DNA of 64,000 nucleotides. Source: Paracandidimonas soli. Lineage in GTDB: Bacteria > Pseudomonadota > Gammaproteobacteria > Burkholderiales > Burkholderiaceae_B. The notes below the pieces were generated by a model. The model saw nothing but the letters and a program-made list of their open reading frames with translations, made no database searches and had not been told where the DNA came from. Below, one piece after another: positions 1-8,218 of this stretch (position 1 is the stretch's first letter; each line of letters begins with the position of its first letter). Both the position numbers and the translations under genes were made by a program. Location of the stretch: the NCBI RefSeq assembly GCF_004342005.1, contig NZ_SMBX01000009.1:1-64000 (forward strand), in the 5' to 3' direction.

Positions 1-56
1 GCGGAGGAACTCTATCACCGTACTCACCCCGCCGCCGTGCCGATGAACGCTGTACT

Positions 57-272
57 TTAACCAAACAGCCTCCGCGATTCCCGGGGCGATTCACAGTCGT
101 AGCGAATCGTCACTGCCACTTTGGGCGATGCAAGGCGCGGTCGTCCCACGCGTTTCAATCGCTGAAACTCGTCTTTGCCCAGCTCATAGGTATCGGGATC
201 AGCCGCAATGCCGCGATTGATGTCGGCATCCTCTTTCGCCGCAGGCACAAGTAGTTTACGTTTGGTTGACAT
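57..272 (-). CDS. BrnA-like antitoxin, C-terminally truncated
   Basis: The 71-residue product looks like the N-terminal part of the BrnA antitoxin family: it has the DADINRGIAADPDTYEL segment (residues 16-32), then GRPR (43-46) and VAVTIRYD (52-59), where BrnA proteins begin their ribbon-helix-helix fold. Family members then usually continue into a helix with a GWQTR-type motif of some 20-30 residues. Here the reading frame instead leaves the family after TIRYD and stops. The start codon lies inside the last codons of the BrnT-like remnant upstream, the overlap expected for a brnTA operon. DNA binding is probably lost, because the helical half of the domain is missing. Family assignment is from recognised motifs and the truncation is seen directly. 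Confidence 0.7.
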   Translation of the reverse strand: MSTKRKLLVPAAKEDADINRGIAADPDTYELGKDEFQRLKRVGRPRLASPKVAVTIRYDCESPRESRRLFG

Positions 273-534
273 AATTTCTCACCTCCCGCGAGTTGGCTTT
301 ACGGAGGCTGATGAGAGGTGCTGCAAGCACTGGTGGAAAATCCAAAAGGCAGCCAACTGAAGGGGAGCACCTATCGATCATTGCCTGAGCCAGGATAAAG
401 CAACAGGCGTGCCGCAAGCCCCGGAACGGGGCCATATTGTCCACTGGGTTCGAAGAGGCTAAAGAAGATGATCCTTCTGCCGTAAACCTGCCTGAACTCA
501 GGTCGAGCGATATGGCAGTACCCATAACAATCAT
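256..534 (-). pseudogene. Degraded BrnT-like toxin gene
   Basis: The open frame ends in ISLRKANSREVRNYVNQT, closely resembling the conserved end of BrnT ribonuclease toxins (IISLRKANxREVxxYV). The part before it (CFILAQAMIDR) loosely resembles the BrnT stretch RFxALGxIDGR, but the N-terminal two thirds match nothing recognisable, and the usual DxxK..N..KH start of BrnT is absent. The stop codon overlaps the start of the BrnA-like gene by 17 bases, as in functional brnTA operons. I read this as a toxin gene eroded by frameshifts or small deletions. The boundaries are those of the residual open frame and not of a real protein. Confidence 0.6.
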
Positions 535-559
535 CTGAAAACTTTTATGTGACAGCCCC

Positions 560-586
560 TAAAGTTCAACTGGCGCCCCCCGTAAA
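560..586 (+). promoter_or_regulatory. Sigma-28 (FliA) promoter of the flagellin gene
   Basis: TAAAGTTC (560-567), an 11-base spacer and CCCGTAAA (579-586) match the FliA consensus TAAAGTTT-N11-GCCGATAA: the -35 box is nearly perfect, spacing is exact and the -10 box matches at five of eight positions. It lies about 130 bases before the flagellin start codon, giving a leader of roughly 120 nt. Confidence 0.7.
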
Positions 587-715
587 CCCTGATGTACAGG
601 AAATACCGGGGGCCACGCGGTCAAGCAGTACCAAGGGGCACCAGGTCAAGCCGAAGCTGGCTTTCCTGGCATAACCGGCGGCTCCCCGCCGCCAATTCCC
701 TCACAGGAGTCTCTC

Positions 716-1840
716 ATGTCTGTTATCAATACCAACTACCTGGCTCTGGTTTCGCAGAACAACCTGAGCAAGTCGCAGAATGCCCTGGGTACCGCCATCG
801 AGCGCCTGTCCTCCGGCCTGCGCATCAACAGCGCCAAGGACGATGCCGCCGGCCAGGCCATCGCCAACCGCTTCACGGCCAACATCAAGGGCTTGCAGCA
901 AGCCGCCCGCAACGCCAACGACGGCATTTCCATCGCGCAGACGACGGAAGGCGCGCTGAACGAAATCAACAACAACCTGCAGCGCGTGCGTGAACTTACC
1001 GTTCAGGCGGCTAATGGTTCCAACTCTGCCACTGACTTGGACTCCATCCAGGCAGAAATTGATCAGCGCTTGAATGAAATTACACGAGTATCCGAACAAA
1101 CGCAGTTCAACGGGGTGAAGGTCCTTGGTAACAACACGACTTTAACTGTGCAAGTTGGTGCTAACGATAACGAAACCATCGATGTCAATCTGAAACAGAT
1201 CAACCGTACTACACTGGATCTCGAAGGCTTCCGCGTTAGTGGCCTGTCAGGCGCCATTAAAAATGTAACAGCCGTGGCAGCTGATGGTAGTACCGCGATC
1301 AGCGCAGACGTGAGTCTGACCCTTACCAGTGTTGGAGGCGCTCCAATTACAGCGGACTCGACTGTACATGGCTATGGTACCTATGACGAAACAACTGGTC
1401 TCTATGCAAATTACGCAGTCAAAGGCACTGATGGTACGCTTTATAAACTTGCGGCAGGCCCAGATGCCACTACAGGCGAGGTCACAGTTAACTTTACCGA
1501 CGCAACCGCCGCAGCCGCTGCGGCCGCAGCATACGATGCTGATGTAGCTTTAGGTCTGACAGCAACATCCAACCCTCTTGCTGCTCTGGATGATGCACTG
1601 TCTCAAGTTGATACTCTGCGCTCTGAGCTAGGTGCTGTACAAAACCGCTTCCAGTCCACAATCGCCAACCTGAACAACACGGTCACCAACCTGTCCGCAG
1701 CCCGCTCGCGCATCGAAGACGCCGACTACGCCGTCGAAGTCTCCAACATGACGCGCGCTCAGATCCTGCAGCAGGCCGGCACTTCGGTTCTGGCGCAAGC
1801 CAACCAGGTTCCGCAGACTGTCCTGTCGCTGCTGCGTTAA
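716..1840 (+). CDS. fliC: Flagellin
   Basis: Structural subunit of the flagellar filament, exported by the flagellar type III system. The conserved N-terminal D0/D1 region (residues 1-105) carries [25 protein letters not shown] and LQRVREL (88-94), the segment recognised by TLR5 in many flagellins. The C-terminal D1/D0 region (about 285-374) carries [11 protein letters not shown] and ends VLSLLR. The central variable domain (about 110-285) is short and contains an alanine run near residues 261-270. Its DNA is visibly richer in A+T than either end, as is common for flagellin hypervariable regions. An AGGAG ribosome-binding site lies seven bases before ATG, a sigma-28 promoter is upstream and a terminator follows. 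No other flagellar gene is in the window. Confidence 0.97.
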   Translation: MSVINTNYLALVSQNNLSKSQNALGTAIERLSSGLRINSAKDDAAGQAIANRFTANIKGLQQAARNANDGISIAQTTEGALNEINNNLQRVRELTVQAANGSNSATDLDSIQAEIDQRLNEITRVSEQTQFNGVKVLGNNTTLTVQVGANDNETIDVNLKQINRTTLDLEGFRVSGLSGAIKNVTAVAADGSTAISADVSLTLTSVGGAPITADSTVHGYGTYDETTGLYANYAVKGTDGTLYKLAAGPDATTGEVTVNFTDATAAAAAAAAYDADVALGLTATSNPLAALDDALSQVDTLRSELGAVQNRFQSTIANLNNTVTNLSAARSRIEDADYAVEVSNMTRAQILQQAGTSVLAQANQVPQTVLSLLR

Positions 1841-1891
1841 TTCGCAGCAATGTGACGGCAGCGTTAGCTCAAGCAGCAAACGCCTAGATCC

Positions 1892-1926
1892 AACAGCCCC
1901 TTGGATATTTCCTCGGGGCTGTTTGT
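1892..1926 (+). terminator. Intrinsic terminator after flagellin
   Basis: AACAGCCCC (1892-1900) pairs with GGGGCTGTT (1915-1923), leaving a 14-base loop and followed by a short T-rich tail. It sits 50 bases after the flagellin stop codon. Confidence 0.85.
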
Positions 1927-1976
1927 CATTGAATAGCACAATAAAATACGGCGACTCAATCATTTTCCTGAACGGC

Positions 1977-2288
1977 TCACCGCGCGCTGGCATCCAAAAC
2001 ATCCCAGCGCCTGATGCCCGCCAAAACATCCCGCATCTTTTCCTTGGCCACTTCAGTATCATGCGCTACCTGAGCCCGCAGCCAGTAGCCATCCGACAGC
2101 CCGAAAAACCGCGAGAGACGCAGATCAGTGTCGGCCGTAATAGCGCGCATACCCTTGACGATTTCATTGATACGCCGGGGAGATACGCCGATCTCTTTGG
2201 CCAAGCGATATTGGGTGATGCCCATCGGCAACAAAAACTCTTCCTGAAGCAATTCCCCGGGAGTCACCGGGGCGATTTTGCGCACCAT
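1977..2288 (-). CDS. higA: Orphan HigA-family antitoxin (XRE helix-turn-helix)
   Basis: The 103-residue protein starts MVRKIAPVTPGELLQEEFL and continues into a Cro/C1-type helix-turn-helix (about residues 24-78: ITQYRLAKEIGVSPRRINEI, then TDLRLSRFFGLSDGYWL), the standard HigA/VapI architecture. HigA neutralises the HigB mRNA interferase and represses its own operon. Its normal partner should lie directly upstream on this strand, but only the last nine codons and stop of a higB-like gene are found there. The protein is complete and could still bind DNA as a free-standing regulator. A second, intact higBA pair exists at 38616-39187 with only moderately similar sequence. Confidence 0.88.
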   Translation of the reverse strand: MVRKIAPVTPGELLQEEFLLPMGITQYRLAKEIGVSPRRINEIVKGMRAITADTDLRLSRFFGLSDGYWLRAQVAHDTEVAKEKMRDVLAGIRRWDVLDASAR

Positions 2289-2300
2289 GATCCACTCCTT

Positions 2301-2330
2301 TCAGTGATAGTCCACGATCTCTACATCATA
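2301..2330 (-). pseudogene. C-terminal remnant of a HigB toxin gene
   Basis: Translation gives YDVEIVDYH and a stop codon, the conserved end of HigB toxins, 12 bases before the HigA start. Upstream codons do not continue as HigB, and the LysR gene ends 45 bases further on. Almost the whole toxin gene has therefore been deleted. Confidence 0.72.
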
Positions 2331-2375
2331 TCTTCTGTGGGCTGCTGCATGCGCAAAAACCTCCACCCACGTCCC

Positions 2376-3293
2376 CTAACCCATCTGAACCCCGCCCAAC
2401 TGCCCCGCAACCACTTCCTTCAGCATATCGGCGAAAACATCCGAAAACCGGGGACGCGGTATGCCTTGCCTGTACAGTGCGGAAACCCGCATGACGATAT
2501 CGGGCTTGAACGGGCGCACCTGGACCGAATGATTCGGCGAGCCCAGCGCGGCAATGGCGTCAATAACGGTCACCCCTAATCCCCTGGAGACGTAGCTCAT
2601 CGCCGAGGACGAGTGCAGTGTCTGCACGCGCTTTCTGGGGTTCACCCCTGCTGCATCCATGGCATTGCTGAGCTGGATGCGCTGGCTGCTGTTGGGGCCC
2701 AGCTCGATGAAATCGACGCCATGCAGATCCTCAATGGAAACGACGGCCTTGTTGCCGAGGGGATGCCCATCGGGCATGACGCATACGGCGTGTACATCCG
2801 GGAATGGCTCGTGATCGAACCCTGTCAGGTCATGCGGCGGCGTGGCAAAGGCGACATCCACCTGCCCGTGCAGCAGCATCTGCACCAGATTGACCGAACT
2901 GTCGGAAGTCACCGACACGACAGCATCCGGAAACCGGCGCATGAATCGGCTGACCGCCTCCGGCACGCAATACACCGAGAACGTAGGCATGACGCCAATG
3001 TGCATGCGTCCCGAGGAAGACTCCTTGATGGTGCGCGCCGCATCACGAATACGCTCCGTACCCGCGAAATGCCGCTCGACCTCGCGATAAAGCTGCCTTG
3101 CCTCGTCCGTGGCGACCAAGTGATTGCCTTGCCTCTGGAACAGGCGCAGCGACAAATCGTCCTCCAGGTCGCGGATCAGGCGCGATACCGCAGGTTGCGA
3201 GATGGAGATCATCAGTCCCGCCCCCGTCATGCTGCCCGTCAGCATGACGGCGCGAAAGGCTTCCAGCTGCCTGGGGTTCAAGGGTCTGCTCAC
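2376..3293 (-). CDS. LysR-family transcriptional regulator
   Basis: The 305-residue protein has the LysR winged helix-turn-helix at residues 5-64 (LNPRQLEAFRAVMLTGSMTG, then ISQPAVSRLIRDLEDDL), followed by a two-lobed LysR substrate-binding domain (about 93-300). Length is typical. It is the last gene of a three-gene minus-strand group with the maleate isomerase-like enzyme and the Bug protein, so it may regulate those. The downstream position, co-directional with its probable targets, is less common than the usual divergent arrangement, and the DNA site cannot be named. The inducer is unknown; a dicarboxylate is a reasonable guess only from context. Confidence 0.93.
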   Translation of the reverse strand: MSRPLNPRQLEAFRAVMLTGSMTGAGLMISISQPAVSRLIRDLEDDLSLRLFQRQGNHLVATDEARQLYREVERHFAGTERIRDAARTIKESSSGRMHIGVMPTFSVYCVPEAVSRFMRRFPDAVVSVTSDSSVNLVQMLLHGQVDVAFATPPHDLTGFDHEPFPDVHAVCVMPDGHPLGNKAVVSIEDLHGVDFIELGPNSSQRIQLSNAMDAAGVNPRKRVQTLHSSSAMSYVSRGLGVTVIDAIAALGSPNHSVQVRPFKPDIVMRVSALYRQGIPRPRFSDVFADMLKEVVAGQLGGVQMG

Positions 3294-3342
3294 TGTTCAC
3301 TCGCCTGTTTCCGCTCCTGTCGGCGTTAATAATAGCGCGTGG

Positions 3343-4107
3343 TCAGATATCGCCGACGGGGTCCAGGCAGTCGGACAGCAGCCTGCCATGATCGGGTATC
3401 GCATCCCTGAGGCCCAGACGCCGCAGGCATGCCCATAGACTGGCCTGGTTGCTGGTAATGACGGGCTTGCCCAGCTCTTTTTCCAGTAGATCGACGACGT
3501 CCAGGGACGGCAGGTTCGTGCAGGAGATGAAGATCGCCTGCGCATCCGGATGATCGGCCTCGCGCGCCAGCCGGTAAATCGCCTGGGGAGGCACCTTGCC
3601 GATGGCCCTGCGCTCTTCCTGCGTTTCTCCCATCGAGAAGCTTTTCAGCCGCAGCGTTTGCACGCCATGTTCCTTCAGGAATGCGATTTCGCGCTCATTC
3701 ACAAAGTCCAGGTAAGGCGTCACTAGCGACACTTTATCGACCTGCAGCGCGCGCAGGGCCGCAATCACCGCGCCGGCCGAGGCAAGGGCCGGCACGCCGG
3801 CGCGCTGCCGCATATTATCCAGCAGCTCCGGCAAGGGGCAGACGAAGGATCCGGACGTGCAACCGTAAATGACGGTATCGACTTCCGCTGTCGCCAGTTG
3901 CTGCGCCGCGTCGTTCACAGATTCCGCCATCCGGAAATAGGACTCCGTCGTCGCCGCGCCCAGCAGCGTTGCGCGAGCGGTGAAAACAGCAACGCCGGGA
4001 GGGGCCAGCTTCCAGAACTCGGGTTCCATCACGGTGTTGGTCGAGGGAACGATCAGCCCGATCTTTGCTTTCCAGCCATAGGGGCGGTAATACGAAACTG
4101 CTTTCAT
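3343..4107 (-). CDS. Maleate cis-trans isomerase / arylmalonate decarboxylase-like enzyme
   Basis: A cytosolic member of the Asp/Glu racemase superfamily, closest in appearance to maleate isomerase, which converts maleate to fumarate. Both catalytic cysteines are visible: Cys83 in YGCTSGSF and Cys196 in ISCTNLPSLD, plus the N-terminal substrate loop PSTNTVMEPEF. I start it at 4107 (254 residues) because GGGAGT lies six bases before that ATG; an in-frame extension to 4164 lacks a ribosome site. Fusion of Bug-type uptake with this enzyme family suggests catabolism of maleate, a 2-substituted malonate or a related diacid. The substrate cannot be decided from sequence, and arylmalonate decarboxylases use one of the same cysteines. 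Confidence 0.85.
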   Translation of the reverse strand: MKAVSYYRPYGWKAKIGLIVPSTNTVMEPEFWKLAPPGVAVFTARATLLGAATTESYFRMAESVNDAAQQLATAEVDTVIYGCTSGSFVCPLPELLDNMRQRAGVPALASAGAVIAALRALQVDKVSLVTPYLDFVNEREIAFLKEHGVQTLRLKSFSMGETQEERRAIGKVPPQAIYRLAREADHPDAQAIFISCTNLPSLDVVDLLEKELGKPVITSNQASLWACLRRLGLRDAIPDHGRLLSDCLDPVGDI

Positions 4108-4170
4108 GACACTCCCGATTTCATGCATAGGGTTACCGCCGTCATATCCGGAACGCGGGAACACCTGTCA

Positions 4171-5139
4171 TCAATTCAATTGGATATTCAGCCGGCGGAT
4201 CAATTCGCCGTACTTCTTCTCTTCTTTCGCCATCAACTCCGCCAGCTCCTGCGGCGAGCCCGCGACGACAGTAGCGCCGGCATCCTCCAGCCGCCGCCGG
4301 ATTTCCGGAGATTGCAATACGGCCGTCAGCTCGCGGTGCAGCTGATCAATGCGCTCCTTGGGCGTACCGGCCGGCGCAATGAATGCTCCCCAGGACTCGG
4401 CGTGGATACCCGGAAGCCCCTGCTCCGCAAGCGTGCGTACTTCCGGATACTTCGGAAGACGCGTATCTCCCCCTGCGGCCAGCAGTTTGAGCCTTCCTGC
4501 CGCCAAATGCTGTTCTACGGCGCCGAACGTATCGAACACGATCTGGGTGCGTCCAGCGATCAAATCAAGGTGGGCTGCGGCGCTGCCCTTGTACGGAATA
4601 TGCAGCATGTCCAGCCCAGTCATTTCGACAAGCTGTTCGGCGAAAATATGCATATTGCTGCCATTGCCCGGAGACGCAAACGCCAATTCGCCGGGCCTTT
4701 GCTTCACGTAGGCGATCAGTGTCTCGATATCATCCGCCGGCAATCCTGGCGTAGCAACCAGCACCGTGGCCGTTCGCGTCGCCTGAGTCACGGGCTCGAA
4801 GTCCTTGATGGGGTCGAACGGCAGATCCGGCATCAGCGCTTTCCCGAATGCATGTGAGCTGACGACCAGCCCCAGGGTATTGCCATCCGGCTTGGCGCCG
4901 GCGACAACCGCTGTGCCGATCGAGCCGTTGGCGCCTGGACGATTCTCGACGATCACCGTCTGCCCCAGTCTTGGCGTCAGGTGTTCGGACATCAGCCTTG
5001 CCGTGATATCCGCCAGGCCGCCGGCCGCATACGGAACGATGATGCGCAACGGCACGCCATTGGCGGGCTGCGCCGCTGCCGAAGCATTCAAAGCAAACAA
5101 AAGCGCGCCTGCCGCGGCCACAAATCCACGAATCCACAT
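4171..5139 (-). CDS. Bug/TctC-family periplasmic solute-binding protein
   Basis: The 322-residue protein has a signal peptide (about residues 1-22, ending ALNASAAAQ) and the Bug family signature: RIIVPYAAGGLADITARL near the N-terminus, VENRPGANGSIG around residues 65-76, and LHIPYKGSAAAH near 200. Bug proteins bind small carboxylates in the periplasm for tripartite tricarboxylate transporters or for signalling. No tctA/tctB genes are in the window, so it must borrow membrane subunits from elsewhere or act as a sensor. It is the first gene of the minus-strand group with the maleate isomerase-like enzyme 63 bases downstream, which hints at a dicarboxylate ligand. Confidence 0.95.
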   Translation of the reverse strand: MWIRGFVAAAGALLFALNASAAAQPANGVPLRIIVPYAAGGLADITARLMSEHLTPRLGQTVIVENRPGANGSIGTAVVAGAKPDGNTLGLVVSSHAFGKALMPDLPFDPIKDFEPVTQATRTATVLVATPGLPADDIETLIAYVKQRPGELAFASPGNGSNMHIFAEQLVEMTGLDMLHIPYKGSAAAHLDLIAGRTQIVFDTFGAVEQHLAAGRLKLLAAGGDTRLPKYPEVRTLAEQGLPGIHAESWGAFIAPAGTPKERIDQLHRELTAVLQSPEIRRRLEDAGATVVAGSPQELAELMAKEEKKYGELIRRLNIQLN

Positions 5140-5406
5140 GAGTCTCTACCTCCACGCCTGCCAGGAACATGGCAGAAAAATGAAATGGAACAGTTCTTTT
5201 TTTCATTCTTCCACGGCGAGAATCATGCTCATAATCATTTTTTTGGAGGCCAGCATACCTTTTTGTTATCCACGGATTTTCCATTCGACTCTGGCCCGGG
5301 TCCGATCCTCGCAGTCCAGAAACGAACGATCGCCGTAAAATGAAATCCGGCTCCCCCGCCCACGCTCCTGAAATACATCTACGCCCCACCCCGGATCGAC
5401 ATCGCC

Positions 5407-6345
5407 ATGCTTCACTCCGTCGCAGAACTGAAAGCCTTCATCGAGGTTGCGCGCTCAGGCAGCTTTACCCGCGCCGCGGAAACCCTGTGCGTGTCGCAAA
5501 GCGCGATCAGCAAGCGCATACAGAGCCTGGAAGAGGCGCTGGACATAGCGCTGTTCATCCGCACCGGGAAGAAGCTCTCCCTGAGCGCCGCCGGCAATGT
5601 CTACCTGACGCACGCCAACGAAGCCCTGGCCCTCCTGGAATCCGGCCACGGCCTCGCCAGAGAGGTTGCCGGACAGGAAGCCATGGCATCGGCTCCGCTC
5701 GAAATATCCGCTTCTCCGGCCTTCGCCACGCACTGGCTGATTGCGCGGCTTCCGGACTTTCATCGCTTGTACCCGTCCTGCCCCTTGTCTGTCCGACCGC
5801 GCCTGCCGGACCTTGCTTCCACGAGCGAGCGGTTCGATATTGCGATCCGCCTGGGCGCCGGGCGCTGGGCCAATGCACGCTCCCACTATCTTCTGGGACG
5901 TGAAATGGCGCTGGTCGCCAGCCCCGCGCTGCTGCGGCAACATCGCATACGATCCATCCAGGATCTGCAGGGACTGCCGCTGCTGCACCGCGCGCAACGC
6001 GGCTATGACTGGCACGAATGGGCGCAGGCCATGGCGCCAGGCCAGCATATTCCCATGCAGGCCAACATGGTGTTCGAGGGCTTTTCGGTATTGATACCCG
6101 CAATCAAGGCCGGTCTCGGCTTCGGCATCTGTCCTTTGTTCATGGTGCAGAGCGAACTCCAGAGCGGGGAGCTGGCACGCCCCTTCATGGAGCAGGTTTC
6201 TTCCAGGTTCACCTACCATGTCGTGCTGCCCAAAAGCACAAGCAATACCCATGTGCGCGACCGCTTCCTGGTGTGGCTGAAAGAGCAGGCGGACACAAGC
6301 CGGGACGAATTGACACTGTATCTGGACCGGGCGCGGTCGAACTGA
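5407..6345 (+). CDS. LysR-family transcriptional regulator
   Basis: The 312-residue protein has an N-terminal LysR helix-turn-helix (about residues 4-62: VAELKAFIEVARSGSFTRAA, then LCVSQSAISKRIQSLEEAL) and a substrate-binding domain of the GcvA/AmpR-like subgroup, with RFDIAIRLGAGRW near 140 and a C-terminal FLVWLKEQA. It lies between two Bug gene clusters: divergent from the one at 4171-5139 across 267 bases, and upstream of and co-directional with the one starting at 6478. It could control either. A palindrome at 6382-6396 just before the second cluster is a candidate binding site. Confidence 0.93.
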   Translation: MLHSVAELKAFIEVARSGSFTRAAETLCVSQSAISKRIQSLEEALDIALFIRTGKKLSLSAAGNVYLTHANEALALLESGHGLAREVAGQEAMASAPLEISASPAFATHWLIARLPDFHRLYPSCPLSVRPRLPDLASTSERFDIAIRLGAGRWANARSHYLLGREMALVASPALLRQHRIRSIQDLQGLPLLHRAQRGYDWHEWAQAMAPGQHIPMQANMVFEGFSVLIPAIKAGLGFGICPLFMVQSELQSGELARPFMEQVSSRFTYHVVLPKSTSNTHVRDRFLVWLKEQADTSRDELTLYLDRARSN

Positions 6346-6381
6346 TGTAGGGCGGCAATGCACTCGCCCGCATCGTCAACC

Positions 6382-6396
6382 ATTCCTTTCAGGAAT
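6382..6396. promoter_or_regulatory. Candidate LysR operator before the Bug-DLH-peptidase cluster
   Basis: ATTCC-TTTCA-GGAAT is a perfect 5-5-5 inverted repeat of the T-N11-A size used by LysR regulators. It lies 82 bases before the Bug start codon and 34 bases after the lysR stop. The assignment is inferred from size and position only. Confidence 0.35.
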
Positions 6397-6477
6397 GACG
6401 GTTGCCATTTATTCCTTTGACCGTGAATTGCCTCCCCCCTAAGATTTCGCCATGAAATCTATTCTGGAGACGTAAAA

Positions 6478-7446
6478 ATGGTCAAGAACACAATGCAATG
6501 GCTGAAAAAATGCGGTATCTCCGCATGCCTTTCAGGAATGATGCTGACAGCGGCGCATGCCAGTTCCGCCCCGCTGGAATTCATCGTTCCCTATCCCCCG
6601 GGCGGCGCTTCCGACATCATCGTCCGGGCCTTGGCGCCCCATCTGTCCAAGGCGACGGGCAGAAACGTCGTCGTCACCAATCGCGGTGGCGCCAACACGG
6701 CCATCGCCGCCATGCAGCTTGCCCGCTCCGCGCCCGATGGCAATACCATCATGCTTGCCGATGTTGCCCTGGCCCTCAACTCCGTGGTGCGCAAGCAGTC
6801 CCCCGGCTACGACGTGGAAAAGGATTTCACCCCCATCATCCAGATCGGCTCCGCGCCGCTGGTGCTGTTCACCGCATCGACAAGCCACTCCGATCTGCCT
6901 TCGTTCCTGGAAAAGGGCCGAAAGGAGGAACTGCACATCTCCAACGCCGGCCCCGGCTCGCTGGGACACCTGGCCGCCGAACTGCTGCGCCTGCGCTCGG
7001 GACTGAACATCGTCAGCGTTCCCTATCGCGGCTCGGGTCCCGCATTGAATGAAACGCTCGGCGGACAGGTGGATGCCATCTTCACCAGCACTGCTACCGG
7101 CATGCCTCTGGTCGAGAACAAGCAGTTGAACGCACTCGCCGTAGCCGATGACAAGAAGGTCGACAAATACCCCGACATTCCCACCTTCGATTCCTTCGAC
7201 ATCCAGGGAGTCAAAGCCATCAATTGGTGGGGCCTGATCGCACCGGCGGGCCTGGACCAGGCCACCGTAAAGCAGCTCGCCGAAGCCGTTCGCACGGCCA
7301 TGGCAGAACCCGAACTCAAGCAACGCTTCGACGCGCTGGGCATCAATCCCACCCTGAACGAAGGCGATGCATTCGCCGCCATGATCCGGCAAGAGCTGGA
7401 TCAATGGGAACGTGTCGTCAAAGAGGCGGACATCCAGATGGATTGA
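6478..7446 (+). CDS. Bug/TctC-family periplasmic solute-binding protein
   Basis: The 322-residue protein has a signal peptide (about residues 1-28, ending MLTAAHASSA) and the Bug fold signature: EFIVPYPPGGASDIIVRAL, VVTNRGGANTAIAAMQ and VSVPYRGSGPALNETLGGQ. It starts 8 bases after CTGGAG. It heads a tightly spaced plus-strand run with a dienelactone hydrolase-like enzyme, an M28 peptidase, a D-amino-acid oxidase-like flavoprotein and a TauE-type permease, so it presumably binds the substrate or product handled by those enzymes. As with the other two Bug proteins in the window, no TctA/TctB partner is encoded nearby. The ligand is not identifiable from sequence. Confidence 0.95.
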   Translation: MVKNTMQWLKKCGISACLSGMMLTAAHASSAPLEFIVPYPPGGASDIIVRALAPHLSKATGRNVVVTNRGGANTAIAAMQLARSAPDGNTIMLADVALALNSVVRKQSPGYDVEKDFTPIIQIGSAPLVLFTASTSHSDLPSFLEKGRKEELHISNAGPGSLGHLAAELLRLRSGLNIVSVPYRGSGPALNETLGGQVDAIFTSTATGMPLVENKQLNALAVADDKKVDKYPDIPTFDSFDIQGVKAINWWGLIAPAGLDQATVKQLAEAVRTAMAEPELKQRFDALGINPTLNEGDAFAAMIRQELDQWERVVKEADIQMD

Positions 7447-7539
7447 TGCGGCCCGGCAGGCGCTCGACCGCCGCCGGATCCCATTCCGGAAACCCGGAAA
7501 CATGAAGCACTGTTTTTTTCATTCATAGGAGTCATTGCG

Positions 7540-8211
7540 ATGAACACTTGGATCAAGCTGGAATCCCGGGACGGGTTTGTGCTGGATGCCTATCTGGCCC
7601 GCCCCAGCGGAACGCCAGTTGGAGGCCTGGTGATCCTGCCTGAAATCTTTGGCGTCAACAGCCATATCCGGGACGTCACGGAACGTTATGCCGCGCTGGG
7701 CTATCTGGCCATCGCCCCGGCGGTCTTCGATCGCGTCGAACGCAATCTCGACCTGGGCTATACCGAGGACGATGTGCGCAAGGGACAGGCATTGATGAAA
7801 CACGTCGCCTGGGACACTGCAATCGACGACGTCGAGGCAGCAGGCCGCCGCGTCAGCGAAGCGGGCAATGTCGGCATCGTCGGCTATTGCTGGGGAGGCG
7901 CCGCCGCGTGGGCGACTGCAGCGCAAACGACGACGTTCCGCTGCGCCGTTTCCTATTACGGCAATGCCATCGCCACGCTCATGGACCGCAAGCCGAAAAT
8001 TCCGATGATGCTGCACTGGGGCGAGGAAGATCATTTGATTTCCAAGGAAAAAATCCTGCAGATCATCTCATCCGCGCCCGACGCCGAATCCTTCATCTAC
8101 CCCACCGGGCACGGCTTCAATTGCGACCAGCGCAGCCTCTACCATGAAGAATCCGCCCGGCTGGCGAATGAACGCACCCGTGCATTCCTGCAAACACACC
8201 TGAGCAACTGA
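7540..8211 (+). CDS. Dienelactone hydrolase family protein
   Basis: A 223-residue alpha/beta hydrolase of the carboxymethylenebutenolidase family. The triad is in place: nucleophile Cys117 in GYCWGG, Asp164 in HWGEEDHLI and His191 in PTGHGFNCD; the conserved Glu of LPEIFGVN (residue 35) that primes the thiol is also present. Characterised relatives open dienelactones in chlorocatechol or aromatic catabolism, but the family also hydrolyses other esters. The genes around it are not a catechol pathway, so the true substrate is probably an ester or lactone specific to this cluster. ATAGGAG precedes the start by eight bases, and the stop is 7 bases before the peptidase start. Confidence 0.92.
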   Translation: MNTWIKLESRDGFVLDAYLARPSGTPVGGLVILPEIFGVNSHIRDVTERYAALGYLAIAPAVFDRVERNLDLGYTEDDVRKGQALMKHVAWDTAIDDVEAAGRRVSEAGNVGIVGYCWGGAAAWATAAQTTTFRCAVSYYGNAIATLMDRKPKIPMMLHWGEEDHLISKEKILQIISSAPDAESFIYPTGHGFNCDQRSLYHEESARLANERTRAFLQTHLSN

Positions 8212-8218
8212 GCAAGCC

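Noticed and set aside
5205-5260. Possible Fur-like box in the divergent promoter at about 5215-5240 (GAGAATCATGCTCATAATCAT)
   Set aside because: Only loose hexamer similarity to the Fur consensus, and the flanking Bug and LysR genes are not iron genes; too weak to list as a feature.
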